64,000 bases of DNA from Actinernus sp. WN-2022 (GCA_030867875.1 JAOWCC010000019.1:31911976-31975975), one strand, 5' to 3'; numbered from the stretch's first letter, positions 1-11,789 are shown. Numbers and translations: made by a program. Notes: generated by a model from the letters alone, not told the origin.

Positions 1-1563
1 ATGTAGATCGATCTTGCGCGAGCAATCATGTAATCGTGTGCCAAAGTGTTTATATGAGAAAAAGTTGGCTTGCCCCCCATGGTCACCCTACCTTGTGAAC
101 CGAGTGCCTCGGGGAGGAGGGTCACCCGCCCCCCCGAGCCAAGTTTGCTGTTTCTCATGTAGATGGTTGACTTCGTTTTATACAGAAATGTGTGAAAAGG
201 TAGCTCAGGGGGGAGGGTGATCCTCCCCCCAAGCCAACTTTCCTTCATATAAACCAGGGCCTTAGTCTATTATTTATTTGAGAACTAATAATTTACTATT
301 TTTATTAGATTTGACCAGTGGTTCTATCTCTGCAGGTTTTCTAACCCCTCACCCTTTAAGTGGGTATTTTCTTTTTTATTTGTTGTTCTTATATCAATTA
401 TTCTTCCAACTTTTAGATCTGAGTCTCTTTCCCTCACTACTTTCCCTCACTACTTCCCCTCTCCCCTTCACTCCCCTTTCTCAGTCCCCCTCCCCTCCCC
501 CACCACAAATACAAATATCTTCATCTCAGAAACTACTGATTGAAGCAGTATATACTGTATATATACTAACGTGTGGTTATGATTGTTGTTCCACTTTTGA
601 ATAAGATTGCATTGAAATATTTTTAAGCTAAAATTTGTTTTTATTTTCAGATATGGGCCTAGTGGTTAGTTTACAGAATTGTGACAAGTAAACAGCTTAG
701 AGGATGTTAGAAGTATATTAAGTTATATGAACGAATTCTGTAGTGCTTTTTTAATGTCTAGGAAAGAAAGAAATATGTTTAATAGAGGTACATGCAATTG
801 GAAATCTTTAAAATAATATTCCATGATTATGAACATACTTGATTTAAACATATAAATACACACAATTAACACTTAGAACTGTTCATCACTTTTAGCTGTG
901 TGTAACAGCAGTTTATGTGTAACATTTTCACACAAACACTTCTGATTATCAATCAAGTATTGTACACACATTCATATGTCAAAATTAGGTCATAATGTTT
1001 CATTTTTAGGGAAGTATCGGTAATATATTATATGCAAATAGAGCACAGTGAACCACATATTCCACTAGATACTTCCGTTAGTCGGTACTCTGTAACAGCA
1101 TGATTTTGTTTTCGGTAAATCTGAATTTCTAACGGGACCTGAAACAACCATAGAGGCTGGTCAAAGTCAGGACCCGGCTAATTCACAGATCGAATTGGAA
1201 TTTAGCGTGTTGGAAAAAGCTAAAACAAAAAAGTGATATTGACTATAACATACATGTTCAAATCTTATCAAATACTGCTTTTGAAAACACACGGGGCACG
1301 TGGGAAGATGTTTGTACAATTGTCGGTGTAGCGGATTCTGGTAGGGACCAAAATAAGTGATTGATAGTCAACACGTTAATACTTAATGATTCGGATTGTT
1401 ATCGGACAGCAGATTATGACCGATCATTACGCAAAAATATAATAGGGATGCTGGTCTGATTGCTTTCCGTTTCCTTCCGTTCGATGTTTTCGCTAAAAGC
1501 GATATATTACTGGCCTTGCTGTCCTACTAAATTATTGTCCTATGGACCCTTTGCACGTTACGT
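1..1563. other. Gene-free repeat-rich stretch
   Basis: No convincing gene is seen. Bases 1-250 hold G-rich and C-rich runs in which the words AGTTGGCTTG and GAGCCAAGTTTG recur in both orientations, as in a decayed palindromic repeat. Bases 420-510 are a C/T-rich run. Bases 1519-1553 match part of the tandem unit found further downstream at 1687-2085. Confidence 0.5.
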
Positions 1564-1644
1564 CATAGCCGCCATGTTGGTGTACAGTTAACAATAGATT
1601 ATTTGTTAGCTTCTTTTGTTCTGTACACCAACATGGCCGCCATG
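1564..1644. repeat. Short palindromic element (MITE-like)
   Basis: Arms at 1564-1587 and 1621-1644 are reverse complements at 22 of 24 positions and share the core GCCATGTTGGTGTACAG, with a 33-base loop. The word GGCAGCCATGTTGGAG in another hairpin at 12419-12495 is similar, so this may be a small family. No coding capacity. Confidence 0.75.
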
Positions 1645-1686
1645 CCCTTTGTCATTTGAATCTCTGGGGATTGAGTGCAAACCATC

Positions 1687-2085
1687 TATTGATCTAACCC
1701 TAGCTATGACAATTAACAGATAGTATACAATCCAGTAAATATCTACTGAATTACTGTCCTACTAAATTATTGTCCTATTGATCTAACCCTAGCTAGGACA
1801 ATTGACCGGACAGATAGTATACAATCAGTAAATACCTACTGAATTACTGTCATACTAAATTATTGTCCTATTGATTTAACTCTAGCTAGGACAATTAACA
1901 GATAGTATACAATCCAGTAAATATCTACTGAATTACTGTCCTACTAAATTATTGTCCTATTGATCTAACCCTAGCTAGGACAATTGACCGGACAGATAGT
2001 ATACAATCAGTAAATACCTACTGAATTACTGTCATACTAAATTATTGTCCTATTGATTTAACTCTAGCTTTGACATCAGCAAGGA
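1687..2085. repeat. Tandem array with alternating 89/93-base units
   Basis: The word TATTGATCTAACC or TATTGATTTAAC starts units at 1687, 1776, 1869, 1958 and 2051. Spacings are 89, 93, 89 and 93, so two unit variants alternate as a 182-base higher-order repeat. The array stops at the left end of the foldback element. It resumes for a few bases on the far side (GTTGACTGG from 7871, against ATTGACCGG in the array), which shows that the element inserted into it. Confidence 0.85.
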
Positions 2086-2134
2086 CAGTTCTATGGGCGG
2101 CCGTTACCACCAAAAATACAGAACAGGAATCATT

Positions 2135-2760
2135 TAACAAAGAATTGTGGAATGATCAATACAAAACACGAACGGAATAGACAGAAATGAAACCATCTAA
2201 CTATCGCTTGCCAAATGGAATAGACAAAACACAAATGATAAAGACAAAACACGAACGATCTAACTACCGACGTAGAAATGATTCAACCAAGTATCAAATG
2301 ATCAATACAAAACACGAACGGAATAGACAGAAATGAAATCATCTAACTATCTCTTGTCAAATGGAACAGACAAAACACAAATGGTAAAGACAAAACACGA
2401 ACGATCTAACTACCGACGTAGAAATGATTCAACCAAGTATCAAATGATCAATACAAAACACGAACGGAATAGACAGAAATGAAGTCATCTAACTATCTCT
2501 TGTCAAATGGAACAGACAAAACACAAATGGTAAAGACAAAACACGAACGATCTAACTACCGACGTAGAAATGATTCAACCAAGTATCAAATGATCAATAC
2601 AAAACACGAACGAAATAGACAGAAATGAAATCATCTAACTATCTCTTGTCAAATGGAACAGACAAAACACAAATGGTAAAGACAAAACACGAACGATCTA
2701 ACTACCGACGTAGAAATGATTCAACCAAGTATCAAATGATCAATACGAAACACGAATGAT
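2135..2760. repeat. 146-base tandem array in the left foldback arm
   Basis: The word ATTCAACCAAGTATC occurs at 2281, 2427, 2573 and 2719, an exact 146-base period. About four units are present and the outermost is the most diverged. Units are built from shorter related phrases ending in CAAAACACGAACG. Confidence 0.9.
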
Positions 2761-3189
2761 CCAACTCGCTTATGTCAAATGGAAAGATAATAATGAAATG
2801 ATCCAACCTAAATACAAATGATCCAACGCAAAGTAATTCAATTCAACGTAAACACGAATGGTTTGGCGTGATGTCAAATGATCAAGTCAACAGTCGAATG
2901 GTTCAGTCAACAGTCGAATGGTTCAGTCGACGGGGGGTCTCCATGACGTCACGCACTGCAAAATTGGCGGCAAAACAAAGCTGCCATGTTTGGACATGTT
3001 TGTCTCCTGAGTTGGTTCTACTATAAATCGATTCTGGTACTAAGTGTTTATTGCTATTTTACATCATCCTGAGAAGTTGTTAATAATATTTTATCAGCTT
3101 GTTTAGCTAGTCACCCAAATTAGTCTAGTCTAGCTAGGAAAATCGAAGGTCTTCCCGGTTGCAAAGTGGGCTTGAACTGATCTATATTA

Positions 3190-3339
3190 CAGGCGCGGAT
3201 CCAGAAAAAAATCTGACCGGTTTCCGACTTCCCAATTCAAACTCCAAAATTGGAAATTTTACTGAACCCCCTCCCCCTTAAATCTTGAAATTTTGACCGG
3301 TTTCCGTAAACCGTTTAAACCGGTCTGGATCCGCGCCTG
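3190..3339. mobile_element. 150-base MITE, left-arm copy
   Basis: Terminal inverted repeats CAGGCGCGGATCCAGA and TCTGGATCCGCGCCTG enclose about 120 bases and are flanked by TATTA on both sides, a probable target duplication. The same element sits in the other foldback arm at 6297-6770. Confidence 0.85.
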
Positions 3340-4703
3340 TATTATGATTCCTCTTAGACTTTAATTATTTTTTTTAATTAAAAAACCCTGATAGAATATC
3401 ATGCGGTTATATCATAGTGAAAGGTATTGTAGTTTGGGTACTGGCGTGAATTTTTTTTTTTTTTTATAATTAGTAAACAAACTATCTCTAAATCTATATC
3501 AGCTATAGCGATAAAATCAGCCATCCGAAGAGCAGAAGTGATCAATAATATCTGGTGCGATATAATACAATATAATATATAGTATATACGATATAATACA
3601 AGTAAGAAACGATACGAGAATACAGTATATACATTAATTTGTTTTTACCAATTGATATTTTGCAGGCGCTTTTATTTAAAGCCGGCCTGTTAAATGTCCG
3701 GTATCCTAGTGGTTTGGTCCCCGTGAATCCGATCTGCAGTAGTATAGATGTGATCACAGTTTAATCAAAATCTGTTGAATAATATTTAAATGTGTTTGGT
3801 TTCTCTGTATTCTCCAAAGTTTGATTTATGGACTTTTTGGAATGCCACTTAGCCGGAAGTATAATATCTGTATGTCTGGAAACATTCGCGTGCATGCGTA
3901 ACAATCTTTTGCTCCAACAGCATCTCATGCACGGTGAACAATACCCTCTATTTCTTGTTACTCGCGATGTTAGTTTTCTAATTTGGCCATTTACATGGTC
4001 AAGGAGCTGGTTAATAAACAAAACGTGCGCAAACATCGGTTGTGTCTTCATCATAAGTTATCATATAAAACCGGAATTTCTATCTTCCTCGTACAAGTAT
4101 GAAAATGCAATAAAAACTAAGGGTTCTCAATGTTATTTTTTAAGTAGTGAAACTAGAAGTAAATCCGGCGGAACTTACCAGATCTAGGAAAGTTGGCGAC
4201 TATGCGCTTAATAAAGGTTTCCAGCATTTCGTCACATATTGCTATAACGAGAACTATTCGTCATTTCATATTCTGCCATTCTATTCTCCCACAGTCCGCT
4301 GACTAACTCCAAGCATCAATGCCATATCTTGATAGATAAAGTTGTTTTCTGTTTTGAAATATGAACCGGCAAGAAAAAAAGGACATTAAATCGAGTTTCA
4401 GTGCTTTCTATTTTATTTATTTTATTTATTTGCGTATTAGTAGAGTACAGGCCTTTAAAGTGCAAGTATCGCCATAAAACAACATGAACTCTTTTTGCCC
4501 CAAATTATATTTCTGATATTTTCCATGATAGATAAATTATGCTTTGTACATGTAAGTTACAGTACCAGGAAAATGATAGTGTATATTTTTTTATTTTTTT
4601 ATTAGTGGTACAGGTTTATTGTTGAAAATTAGATATCACCCCCCTCCTTTGCATAGAGTAATTTACATGTTGCCCCCTCTCTTGGGATATGATTTCACAT
4701 TGT

Positions 4704-4726
4704 GCCCCCCCCCCCCCCCCCCCCCT
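4704..4726. repeat. Poly-C tract
   Basis: A run of more than 20 C residues within a C/T-rich stretch, which could stall polymerases or form structured DNA. Length is likely unreliable in assemblies. Confidence 0.8.
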
Positions 4727-5360
4727 CCGTTTCTCGACCCCCTCCCCCCTCCTGCTTTTGCACAGTCCCCTATCTCATGTTAACACAGTACAGTGTAGTA
4801 CGTGGCACTATTACAGAGGTTATTACCTTTAGGCGAGCGTTCTTCATATTTTGCGGTGCGTTATTGGCAGAATTATATAATACATAAATGCATAAAAAAT
4901 ACAAATACATATATACAAATACACACAAAAAATATATTTTATTCATGGCATGGCTCTCTGGAAGAGCATGATTATATGAAGATACTCTGTGGGTAAATAA
5001 AGAGATACAACATTCCCAAGGCCAGCCATATGAATTCTGCTCCATAATATATAGAGCATATGGCTTATGTATCGGCTAGGTTTATTATATAAATCTGCAA
5101 AGAACGCACCTAATATGAGAACGTATTCGCCGGCAGTAAAAATAAAATGGCTTCTCGATTGCCATTTTCTGCAGTTTTTGTATATTTATATATAATAAAC
5201 AACTTATAAAGGCTCGCCAAAATACAAATGACTCGTAAAACTACAATGAGCCGAGTTAGCTGCTTAGCCGACTGATGACTTCTGTGTATTTCCAAGAGTC
5301 ATTGATATGGAGCCTTTAGGAGATCCAAACTACGAACTGAATAAAAATACACAACCGTAT

Positions 5361-5632
5361 TAGGCCATCCCAATAAAATGTTTCGTTTCCCATCGCCATC
5401 TGGCTCGTGATGGTGGGTCGGTCGGCCGGTAAAAACGTTAGGGGATCTGGAACCAAGTCGGCTTGAAGACACATTTTCCTCTATTAGTTGTGGATTGACA
5501 ACTTGCACGAGAAAAGTAAGAAACTTTTCCACAAAATTGGGTCGGTCTTTATAAACTTGAATTTCTTTTGGATTTCCCCCCAAAATGAGTCGGTCGGATG
5601 ATGGTAAACAAAACATTTATTGGGATGGCCTT
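5361..5632. mobile_element. MITE with TAGGCCATCCC ends, copy 1
   Basis: The left end TAGGCCATCCCAATAAAAT is mirrored by ATTTATTGGGATGGCCT at the right end. The inner word CTCGTGATGGTGGGTCGGT is shared with copies near 8549-8879 and 49939-50255. Open frames across it are incidental. Confidence 0.8.
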
Positions 5633-6296
5633 AGCATGGTCGAGGCAAATTGCCGTATCAGATGTTTCAACAGAGAAGTTTGTATTACATTTGTATATAA
5701 ATTGTGCAAATAAATATTATTTTCTTTCCATAATAAGCAAAAATCTTATATGCTCGCTCGAGAAATGGGATTTACTATATATGGTGATGAAAAGCCATTT
5801 CACTGTAACTACCTGAAATAGTCTCATATTCGGTGCCCTCTTATGCATATTTCGTGCATTCTTGGTAGAACTGGTATTCTGATTCTGAGTCAAATGTCAG
5901 TGGCGATTGATAAAGATGTTGAGTGAGTATTTCGTGGATCATTTCTACTGACAAAGAGAGTATGTTAACTGGATTTAAAAAAAAATCACATACATGTACT
6001 TTTCCACTTGAGAACATCTGCTTAGGCGGATTTACAGAGGCTCACAACAATTACATATGTGAAGTGTTGTATTCCGGTGAAAATTTCGATGCGAACTTGT
6101 AGCAGGAGTTGAACGAGGTATGCACATGCAGGAGCTAAAGTCCGAGGCCTGAAATCCGTAAGTATAGAGGCGTCTGATTTCTCTTTGAACTGAACCATGA
6201 CAGAACATTCCAAATGAAAGTTAAATGTTCGGATATTTTTGTGTTATAATCAATGATGTAATTAAGAACTTTTAAAGTCTAAGAGGAATCATAATA

Positions 6297-6770
6297 CAGG
6301 CGCGGATCCAGACCGGTTTAAACGGTTTACGGAAACCGGTCAAAATTTCCAGATTTAAGGGGGAGGGGGTTCAGTAAAATTTCCAATTTTGGGGTTTGAA
6401 TTACCCTATATCATTATGACGTCACGGCTTGTTTATGAGGGGGACAGAATCGACTTGAACAATAGAATTTTGAACTAAATCTGCTCTGCTGAGGAAAATT
6501 TAACTTCGAATTGTCTGGTTTCCAGATATCAGCTGTATCAATGTTTATCCCACAATATTTACCGTATTTGGTGGCTGTTAGCGCTATTCTACGTTCTTCA
6601 AAATGCATTTGATAGCGATTTCCTTTGTGTTGCTGTTTTGTCCCTGTTTTGTCCCTCTCCCACGACCGTGATCCTTAGCGTTTAAACAATAGATTGTTTT
6701 GATATGACGTCATAGTGATATAGGTCAATTGGGAAGTCGGAAACCGGTCAGATTTTTTTCTCCGCGCCTG
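6297..6770. mobile_element. MITE, right-arm copy, interrupted
   Basis: This is the reverse-complement partner of the MITE at 3190-3339. It starts with CAGGCGCGGATCCAG and ends with CCGCGCCTG, but its middle is split by a second element at 6404-6724. Removing that insert restores the left-arm sequence. Confidence 0.85.
6404..6724. mobile_element. Nested 321-base MITE
   Basis: Terminal repeats CCTATATCATTATGACGTCA and TGACGTCATAGTGATATAGG are inverted copies with one mismatch. The element lies inside the MITE of the right foldback arm and is absent from the left arm, so it arrived after the two arms last shared sequence. No protein is encoded. Confidence 0.85.
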
Positions 6771-7199
6771 TAATATAGATCAGTTCAAGCCCACTTTGCA
6801 ACCGGGAAGACCTTCGATTTTCCTAGCTAGACTAGACTAATTTGGGTGACTAGCTAAACAAGCTGATAAAATATTATTAACAACTTCTCAGGATGATGTA
6901 AAATAGCGATAAACACTTAGTACCAGAATCGATTTATAGTAGAACCAACTCAGGAGACAAACATGTCCAAACATGGCAGCTTTGTTTTGCCGCCAATTTT
7001 GCAGTGCGTGACGTCATGGAGACCCCCCGTCGACTGAACCATTCGACTGTTGACTGAACCATTCGACTGTTGACTTGATCATTTGACATCACGCCAAACC
7101 ATTCGTGTTTACGTTGAATTGAATTACTTTGCGTTGGATCATTTGTATTTAGGTTGGATCATTTCATTATTATCTTTCCATTTGACATAAGCGAGTTGG

Positions 7200-7830
7200 A
7201 TCATTCGTGTTTCGTATTGATCATTTGATACTTGGTTGAATCATTTCTACGTCGGTAGTTAGATCGTTCGTGTTTTGTCTTTACCATTTGTGTTTTGTCT
7301 GTTCCATTTGACAAGAGATAGTTAGATGATTTCATTTCTGTCTATTTCGTTCGTGTTTTGTATTGATCATTTGATACTTGGTTGAATCATTTCTACGTCG
7401 GTAGTTAGATCGTTCGTGTTTTGTCTTTACCATTTGTGTTTTGTCTGTTCCATTTGACAAGAGATAGTTAGATGACTTCATTTCTGTCTATTCCGTTCGT
7501 GTTTTGTATTGATCATTTGATACTTGGTTGAATCATTTCTACGTCGGTAGTTAGATCGTTCGTGTTTTGTCTTTACCATTTGTGTTTTGTCTGTTCCATT
7601 TGACAAGAGATAGTTAGATGATTTCATTTCTGTCTATTCCGTTCGTGTTTTGTATTGATCATTTGATACTTGGTTGAATCATTTCTACGTCGGTAGTTAG
7701 ATCGTTCGTGTTTTGTCTTTATCATTTGTGTTTTGTCTATTCCATTTGGCAAGCGATAGTTAGATGGTTTCATTTCTGTCTATTCCGTTCGTGTTTTGTA
7801 TTGATCATTCCACAATTCTTTGTTAAATGA
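7200..7830. repeat. 146-base tandem array in the right foldback arm
   Basis: Mirror image of the array at 2135-2760, with the phrase GATACTTGGTTGAATCATTT repeated at the same period and the same order of unit variants. The matched variant order implies that the arms are duplicates or are kept alike by conversion. Confidence 0.85.
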
Positions 7831-7868
7831 TTCCTGTTCTGTATTTTTGGTGGTAACGGCCGCCCATA

Positions 7869-8469
7869 CAGTTGACTGGTAGTGCAAAATTAGCCCAAAA
7901 AAAACCTGAACACTCAACAGATTGGTAAAATCCTACCGCGCTTTTGATGAACCCAGCGCGCGCGTCCCGACAGTTTCCCGCCGAAACCACAGGCAGCCCA
8001 CTAAAGAAAACTGGTTGTATTGTGAATAATTTATGAGCAGTACAAATTATTATAGTATTAAACTTGATATATGATCGCGAGGTACACATCACTGTGAGAG
8101 ATTTTATCATCAAAAAACTGATTTTGTATTATATATAGGTATATTAATAGTTCATTAAGATTTCCTATTAGTAGAATTACTATGGTTTGCAAAGTACAAT
8201 CCAAAGAGTTCAGTAACATTGTAAAACGATGTGAAGAAACATGTTTTGTGAAATCATGAAAGAAACGTTTTAATAGACACTGCTAAAGATACAAGGTAAA
8301 GGTATTCATTTACATAGCGCAAATTCTATATATGAATATATTCAAATGCGCTTCACAAGGTTATTTTTGTGATATGGACTGCTATTGTGGCGCAATGTGC
8401 AAGTAAAACCATCTCAGTCAAAGTTATCGCTCAAAGGCTAAACAAGACTGGAACAAAATACATAATTGA
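7869..8469. other. Unique-looking intergenic sequence
   Basis: After the foldback end the interrupted 89/93-base array resumes briefly. The rest is AT-rich with no gene, hairpin or repeat that I could pair inside this window. Confidence 0.4.
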
Positions 8470-8548
8470 CGGTGATTTTCATGTTCTAGGGTTAGAAAAT
8501 ATGTACCAAATTAGGAAAAAAAAAAAAAATTTACTTGCACTTATAATT

Positions 8549-8879
8549 ATTTGCACCAATAAAATACTTCGTTTACCATCGCCCTATGGTTCGTGATGGT
8601 GGGTCGGTTAAAAAAAGTTGGGGGATCATCTATTCCTCGCCTACTTTTTGCTCTACTAGTTGTGTAATACAATTTGAAAGGCAAGAAACTAATATAATAC
8701 GTAAAGAGCTTTGAAAAGAGCTGAGGTGTAGTTTAAAAAGAATTTTCTTCAATCTTTTTTTTTTACTTTTTCATCTGAAAATTGGGTCGGTCTTAAACTT
8801 TTATTATAATTTTTTGCTTTTCCAAAAAAAAAAAACGTTCGGGCGAGATGGTAACAAAACATTTAATTGGGATGGCCTA
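8549..8879. mobile_element. MITE with TAGGCCATCCC ends, copy 2
   Basis: The right end TTGGGATGGCCT is intact and the left end is mutated (CACCAATAAAATAC). The inner GTGATGGTGGGTCGGT word is present. The copy at 49939-50255 keeps both ends. Confidence 0.7.
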
Positions 8880-8889
8880 AATATTATCA

Positions 8890-9147
8890 TTACGCCCTAA
8901 AAATGGGAGATGACAATTCCAAGAAAGCCGCTTTGAGCAGTGTCGTGTTACTCAAAAACGTGTTCAGCATAAGTTTTCCTTTGTCGCGATTTATTTTGCA
9001 AAAACCACGGCTGGAAAAAGAAATCTCCGAAAAAGTGTGTGCAATGTCTCGATGATGTTTCTAGTTTCTCGATAAATTCTGCTACTCTCCCGATTCCCCA
9101 CATTTTCTTTAGATTCCCGGCAAACCTCTCCCGAAGCAGACCTTAGA
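8890..9147. repeat. Dispersed repeat with AAGCCGCTTTGAGCAG
   Basis: About 250 bases are repeated at 41316-41560 and, shortened, at 50280-50425. Shared words include AAACCACGGCTGGAAAAAGA and CATTTTCTTTAGATTCCC. I see no terminal repeats or protein, so its class is unknown. Confidence 0.7.
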
Positions 9148-9360
9148 GTTGTCACCCCCGTCTAAAATAAGTAAGGTATAAATTGTCTTACGTTTTTTAC
9201 TTATTACATCAATACTTGAAATTCAAAAATGTTATCTGTTAAACACGAAGCTCCGGTATAAATGGGTGAGCCCCTCCTATTTTCACGCATGGCGAACTCG
9301 AAATGTGAAATTCAAATGAGTAATAACGTAGGCTTGCGAATCAGCCTCGTGTTAAAATAT

Positions 9361-9507
9361 AGACTGCGAACAGTCCCTCCTTTTCCCTCCATTGATAGTA
9401 ATTTGCGAGCGGAGCGAGCTAAGAGAAAATATGGCAGGCGTTCGAGCGGAGCTAGAGGAACACAAATTACTATCAAGGGAGGGAAAAGGAGGGACTGTTC
9501 GCAGTCT
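9361..9507. mobile_element. Hairpin MITE with GACTGCGAACAGTCC ends, copy A
   Basis: Arms of about 43 bases begin AGACTGCGAACAGTCCCTCC and are mirrored at the right end. The loop is GAGCGGAGCGAGC-rich. A second copy lies at 50478-50624. The strong palindrome produces open frames on both strands that are not genes. Confidence 0.85.
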
Positions 9508-9979
9508 AGTTAAAATGGTACGAAATTTTGAGTGTTTAAAATCAAACAAGCTGCCAGCCATCTCCTGGAGAGAAAACTCAATATTAAAAATAATTTGTTC
9601 TTAAATATCTTCAAAACTAAAAGGCATAATCTGCCTCACGTTATCATTTCATTTTCTGTGTTAAAATTACCACTAGGCCCCCCAGAAAATATAGATGGTC
9701 AAAAATGGGGGTGGTACCCTGCGCTGACAGCTGTGTCTGTTGAAAAAAAATAGGTCCCTATTTGACCTGCTCCCTTATATTGGTCTATAATCGTTTATAA
9801 TGTACATGTAAAACAAAATAAATTTTTGACTGGAAAAGACGTTTGTGTTTGATGTATAAAATATAGTAGTATTCATTCCCGTTTCAGTTTCATTTAGCAC
9901 TATCTTTAAGAGGCTGAAAGGCCCGTTCAAACGAATCCAACATGTTGGCCCAATATCATCCAACATTGTTGGATTCAAC

Positions 9980-11200
9980 AGAGGGGATGCAGGTTGGCGC
10001 AGTATACCACACGGACATTGTCAATTAACTCTTGCACGATATTGAACATGGCGTACGAATTGGCTACGAAGGCCCGGGGCTTTCTAGCATCCATAACAAT
10101 CACTTGTCAGCCATTTCAAATCCTAACGCGGTCGTCGCAGATCTCTCAAGCAAACTCAAACTTCGTCGTAAGCCCGGACCGTACCGTTCCACCTCCTTTT
10201 CGCAATTTCGTCGGGTCGCCGATGGGTGTAATTTCGAAAAAGCACTCTGTTCCGCAAAAATGGCGCATCTTTAATGACCTATCGTGGCCCGCTGGCCAAT
10301 CAGTTAATGATGGAATTCCCAAGGAACGTTTTACTTGTAATTAAGACACACTAGACCAAGCCATTTCCCAACTCCAGCCTTTGGGGCCGGGGGTGTCAAT
10401 GGAAAAACTGGATTTATCCAGGGGCGTAGCGTGCACTACGCACGAGCGTACACTTTGAGACGAAAATTCTCTGTTTGGCCTTGTAATTGTTTTACGAGAG
10501 GGGGCCCTTAAAAACGGTAGCACTTGTTCGTACAACTTGAAAATGCCTAGCTACGCCCCTGTTATCCGATGCGCTCAGGCACATTATGGTGCATCAGATG
10601 ACTGGGAACTCCTAGGGTCAACATGGCCAATCGAACGCAAATGGCGTATTTCTTAGACATGTTCTTTCCCTTCGGCCTCCGCAGTTCACCTGCGTTATTT
10701 CTGCGTTTTGCGGGCGCGTTAACTTTTGTGATACGCGATCGGGGCGTGTCTCCAGTGTGGCACTACTTGGACGACTTCTGGACCTAACGTTGTTAGGCAT
10801 CGAGCTCCATACAGAGGCACAGAAGCGCCAGCTCCAGATCCGACGTGCCAACTATATCACGACACTGCTAACGGCATGTAGTGACCTAGGCTTTAGTACC
10901 AACCCTAAGAAAGTAACTCGGTGCGCCTACTACGAACCTTACGTTGTTAGGCATCGAGCTCGATACAGAGGCACAGAAGCACGTATTGATTATTCTCGTT
11001 TGTTAGAGACAATGGATATTCTAGCATTATGGGCTAATCGCCATCGGTGCACAAAGCGGCAATTGCAGTCTCTATTTGGCACGCTTAACTTTATCTGCTC
11101 GGTGTGTCGTCCAGGCAGAACATTTCTAAGACGGATGATCGCTCTTCTTAGTCCCGCTCTCAGCCCTAATAATATTGAGCCGAGATGGATGAAAAACTCC
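9980..11200 (+). pseudogene. DIRS-like retrotransposon reverse transcriptase, copy A, broken
   Basis: The translated pieces follow the order of DIRS-type reverse transcriptase. First comes a leader with IGYEGPGLSSIHNNHLSA, then SPMGV-SKKHSVPQKWRI and LSWPAGQSVNDGIPKE, then LDLSDA (the first catalytic aspartate region), then FPFGLRSSPALFLRFAGA, YLDDF and a C-terminal RCTKRQLQSLFGTL segment. A MITE at 10419-10561 splits it after LDL, and there are further frame changes around 10640-10860. It would have copied element RNA into DNA. It is now inactive. Assignment to DIRS rather than another LTR-like group rests on motif style. Confidence 0.75.
10419..10561. mobile_element. MITE with CAGGGGCGTAGC ends, inside the reverse transcriptase
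   Basis: The ends CAGGGGCGTAGCG and GCTACGCCCCTG are inverted. The element is bounded by TTATC at 10414-10418 and 10562-10566. Removing the element and one TTATC restores the reading GATTTATCCGATGCGCTC, which encodes LDLSDAL of the reverse transcriptase, so insertion and target duplication are clear. Confidence 0.9.
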
Positions 11201-11339
11201 TAAAAACGGCCTAAAGTGGTTCCAAGAGAAGAAAAACCACAAAGGAAACTACATAGAAGCGAAAAGGTATGTTTATTTATACATTGTACGGCAATGTGAA
11301 AGTATTTATAAAACCCCATACATATCACTATTTACATCA

Positions 11340-11700
11340 ACTACATGGACATAAAAATCAACAATTATATATATAAACTATGTTAACTATTAATTACATT
11401 AACTGTCAACCATAAAATATTATATACATTAAACTATCGCCTATTAACTATTGGCGCAGAGAAATTCTCTCTTTTGCCCTGTTCATTAAAGAGAGTTTGA
11501 CCTGCCGATGAAAATGATGTTTATCTCTAGATGATCTTATATTTGCGGGCATTTCATTGAACAAACTCGCTGCAGGGCCTTTGAAAGTTCCCCTTAATTA
11601 GGGGAATAGTTATTAGAGGCGTAAACGCCTTGCTGGTTCATGCCTTTTTAAAGGTAAATATTCAGGCCACGAAGGATTATGCATGGCTTGAAAAACGCTT
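11340..11700 (-). pseudogene. LINE C-terminal remnant, copy A
   Basis: Minus-strand reading gives SLFNEMPANIRSSR and related words typical of the last part of LINE reverse-transcriptase proteins. Relative to copy B at 52466-53560, part of the coding region and the ATT-repeat 3' tail are missing. It sits within the duplicated block. Confidence 0.55.
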
Positions 11701-11789
11701 CTAAGTAGGTTGAATTGGGATCTCTAAAGTATGAAGCTCGGTAGGACTTGAACGCGACGCCCGGCTTCAATTCCCCGGATGTAAAAGAC

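Larger units (their letters stand above)
3365..6272. other. Central spacer of the foldback element
   Basis: The spacer between the arms has no recognised gene. It includes an AT dinucleotide-rich patch (about 3545-3640), open frames near 3761-4187 on both strands with no motif I know, a C run near 4707-4724, and a MITE at 5361-5632. If the element ever encoded a transposase it is not recognisable here. Confidence 0.5.
2092..7868. mobile_element. 5.8 kb foldback DNA element with very long inverted arms
   Basis: The left arm (2092-3364) is the near-exact reverse complement of the right arm (6273-7868). The outer ends read TATGGGCGGCCGTTACCACC. Flanking CAGTT at 2086-2090 and 7869-7873 fits a 5-base target duplication, allowing one extra C at 2091. 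Each arm holds a 146-base tandem array near its outer end and a copy of the same MITE near its inner end. This is the layout of foldback elements: long inverted repeats with subterminal tandem repeats. The 2.9 kb centre has no transposase I can recognise, so it looks non-autonomous. The superfamily is unknown. Confidence 0.85.

Noticed and set aside
278..604. 108-residue open frame on the plus strand
   Set aside because: It runs through a C/T-rich stretch that yields Leu/Ser/Pro-rich translation, with no motif and no splice or family support.
3761..4187. Overlapping open frames on both strands in the foldback spacer
   Set aside because: The two strands are open over the same bases and neither shows a recognised domain. 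They are better explained by chance in AT-rich DNA.
5299..5616. 105-residue minus-strand frame
   Set aside because: It lies almost wholly inside a MITE, and the family's other copies do not keep the frame.
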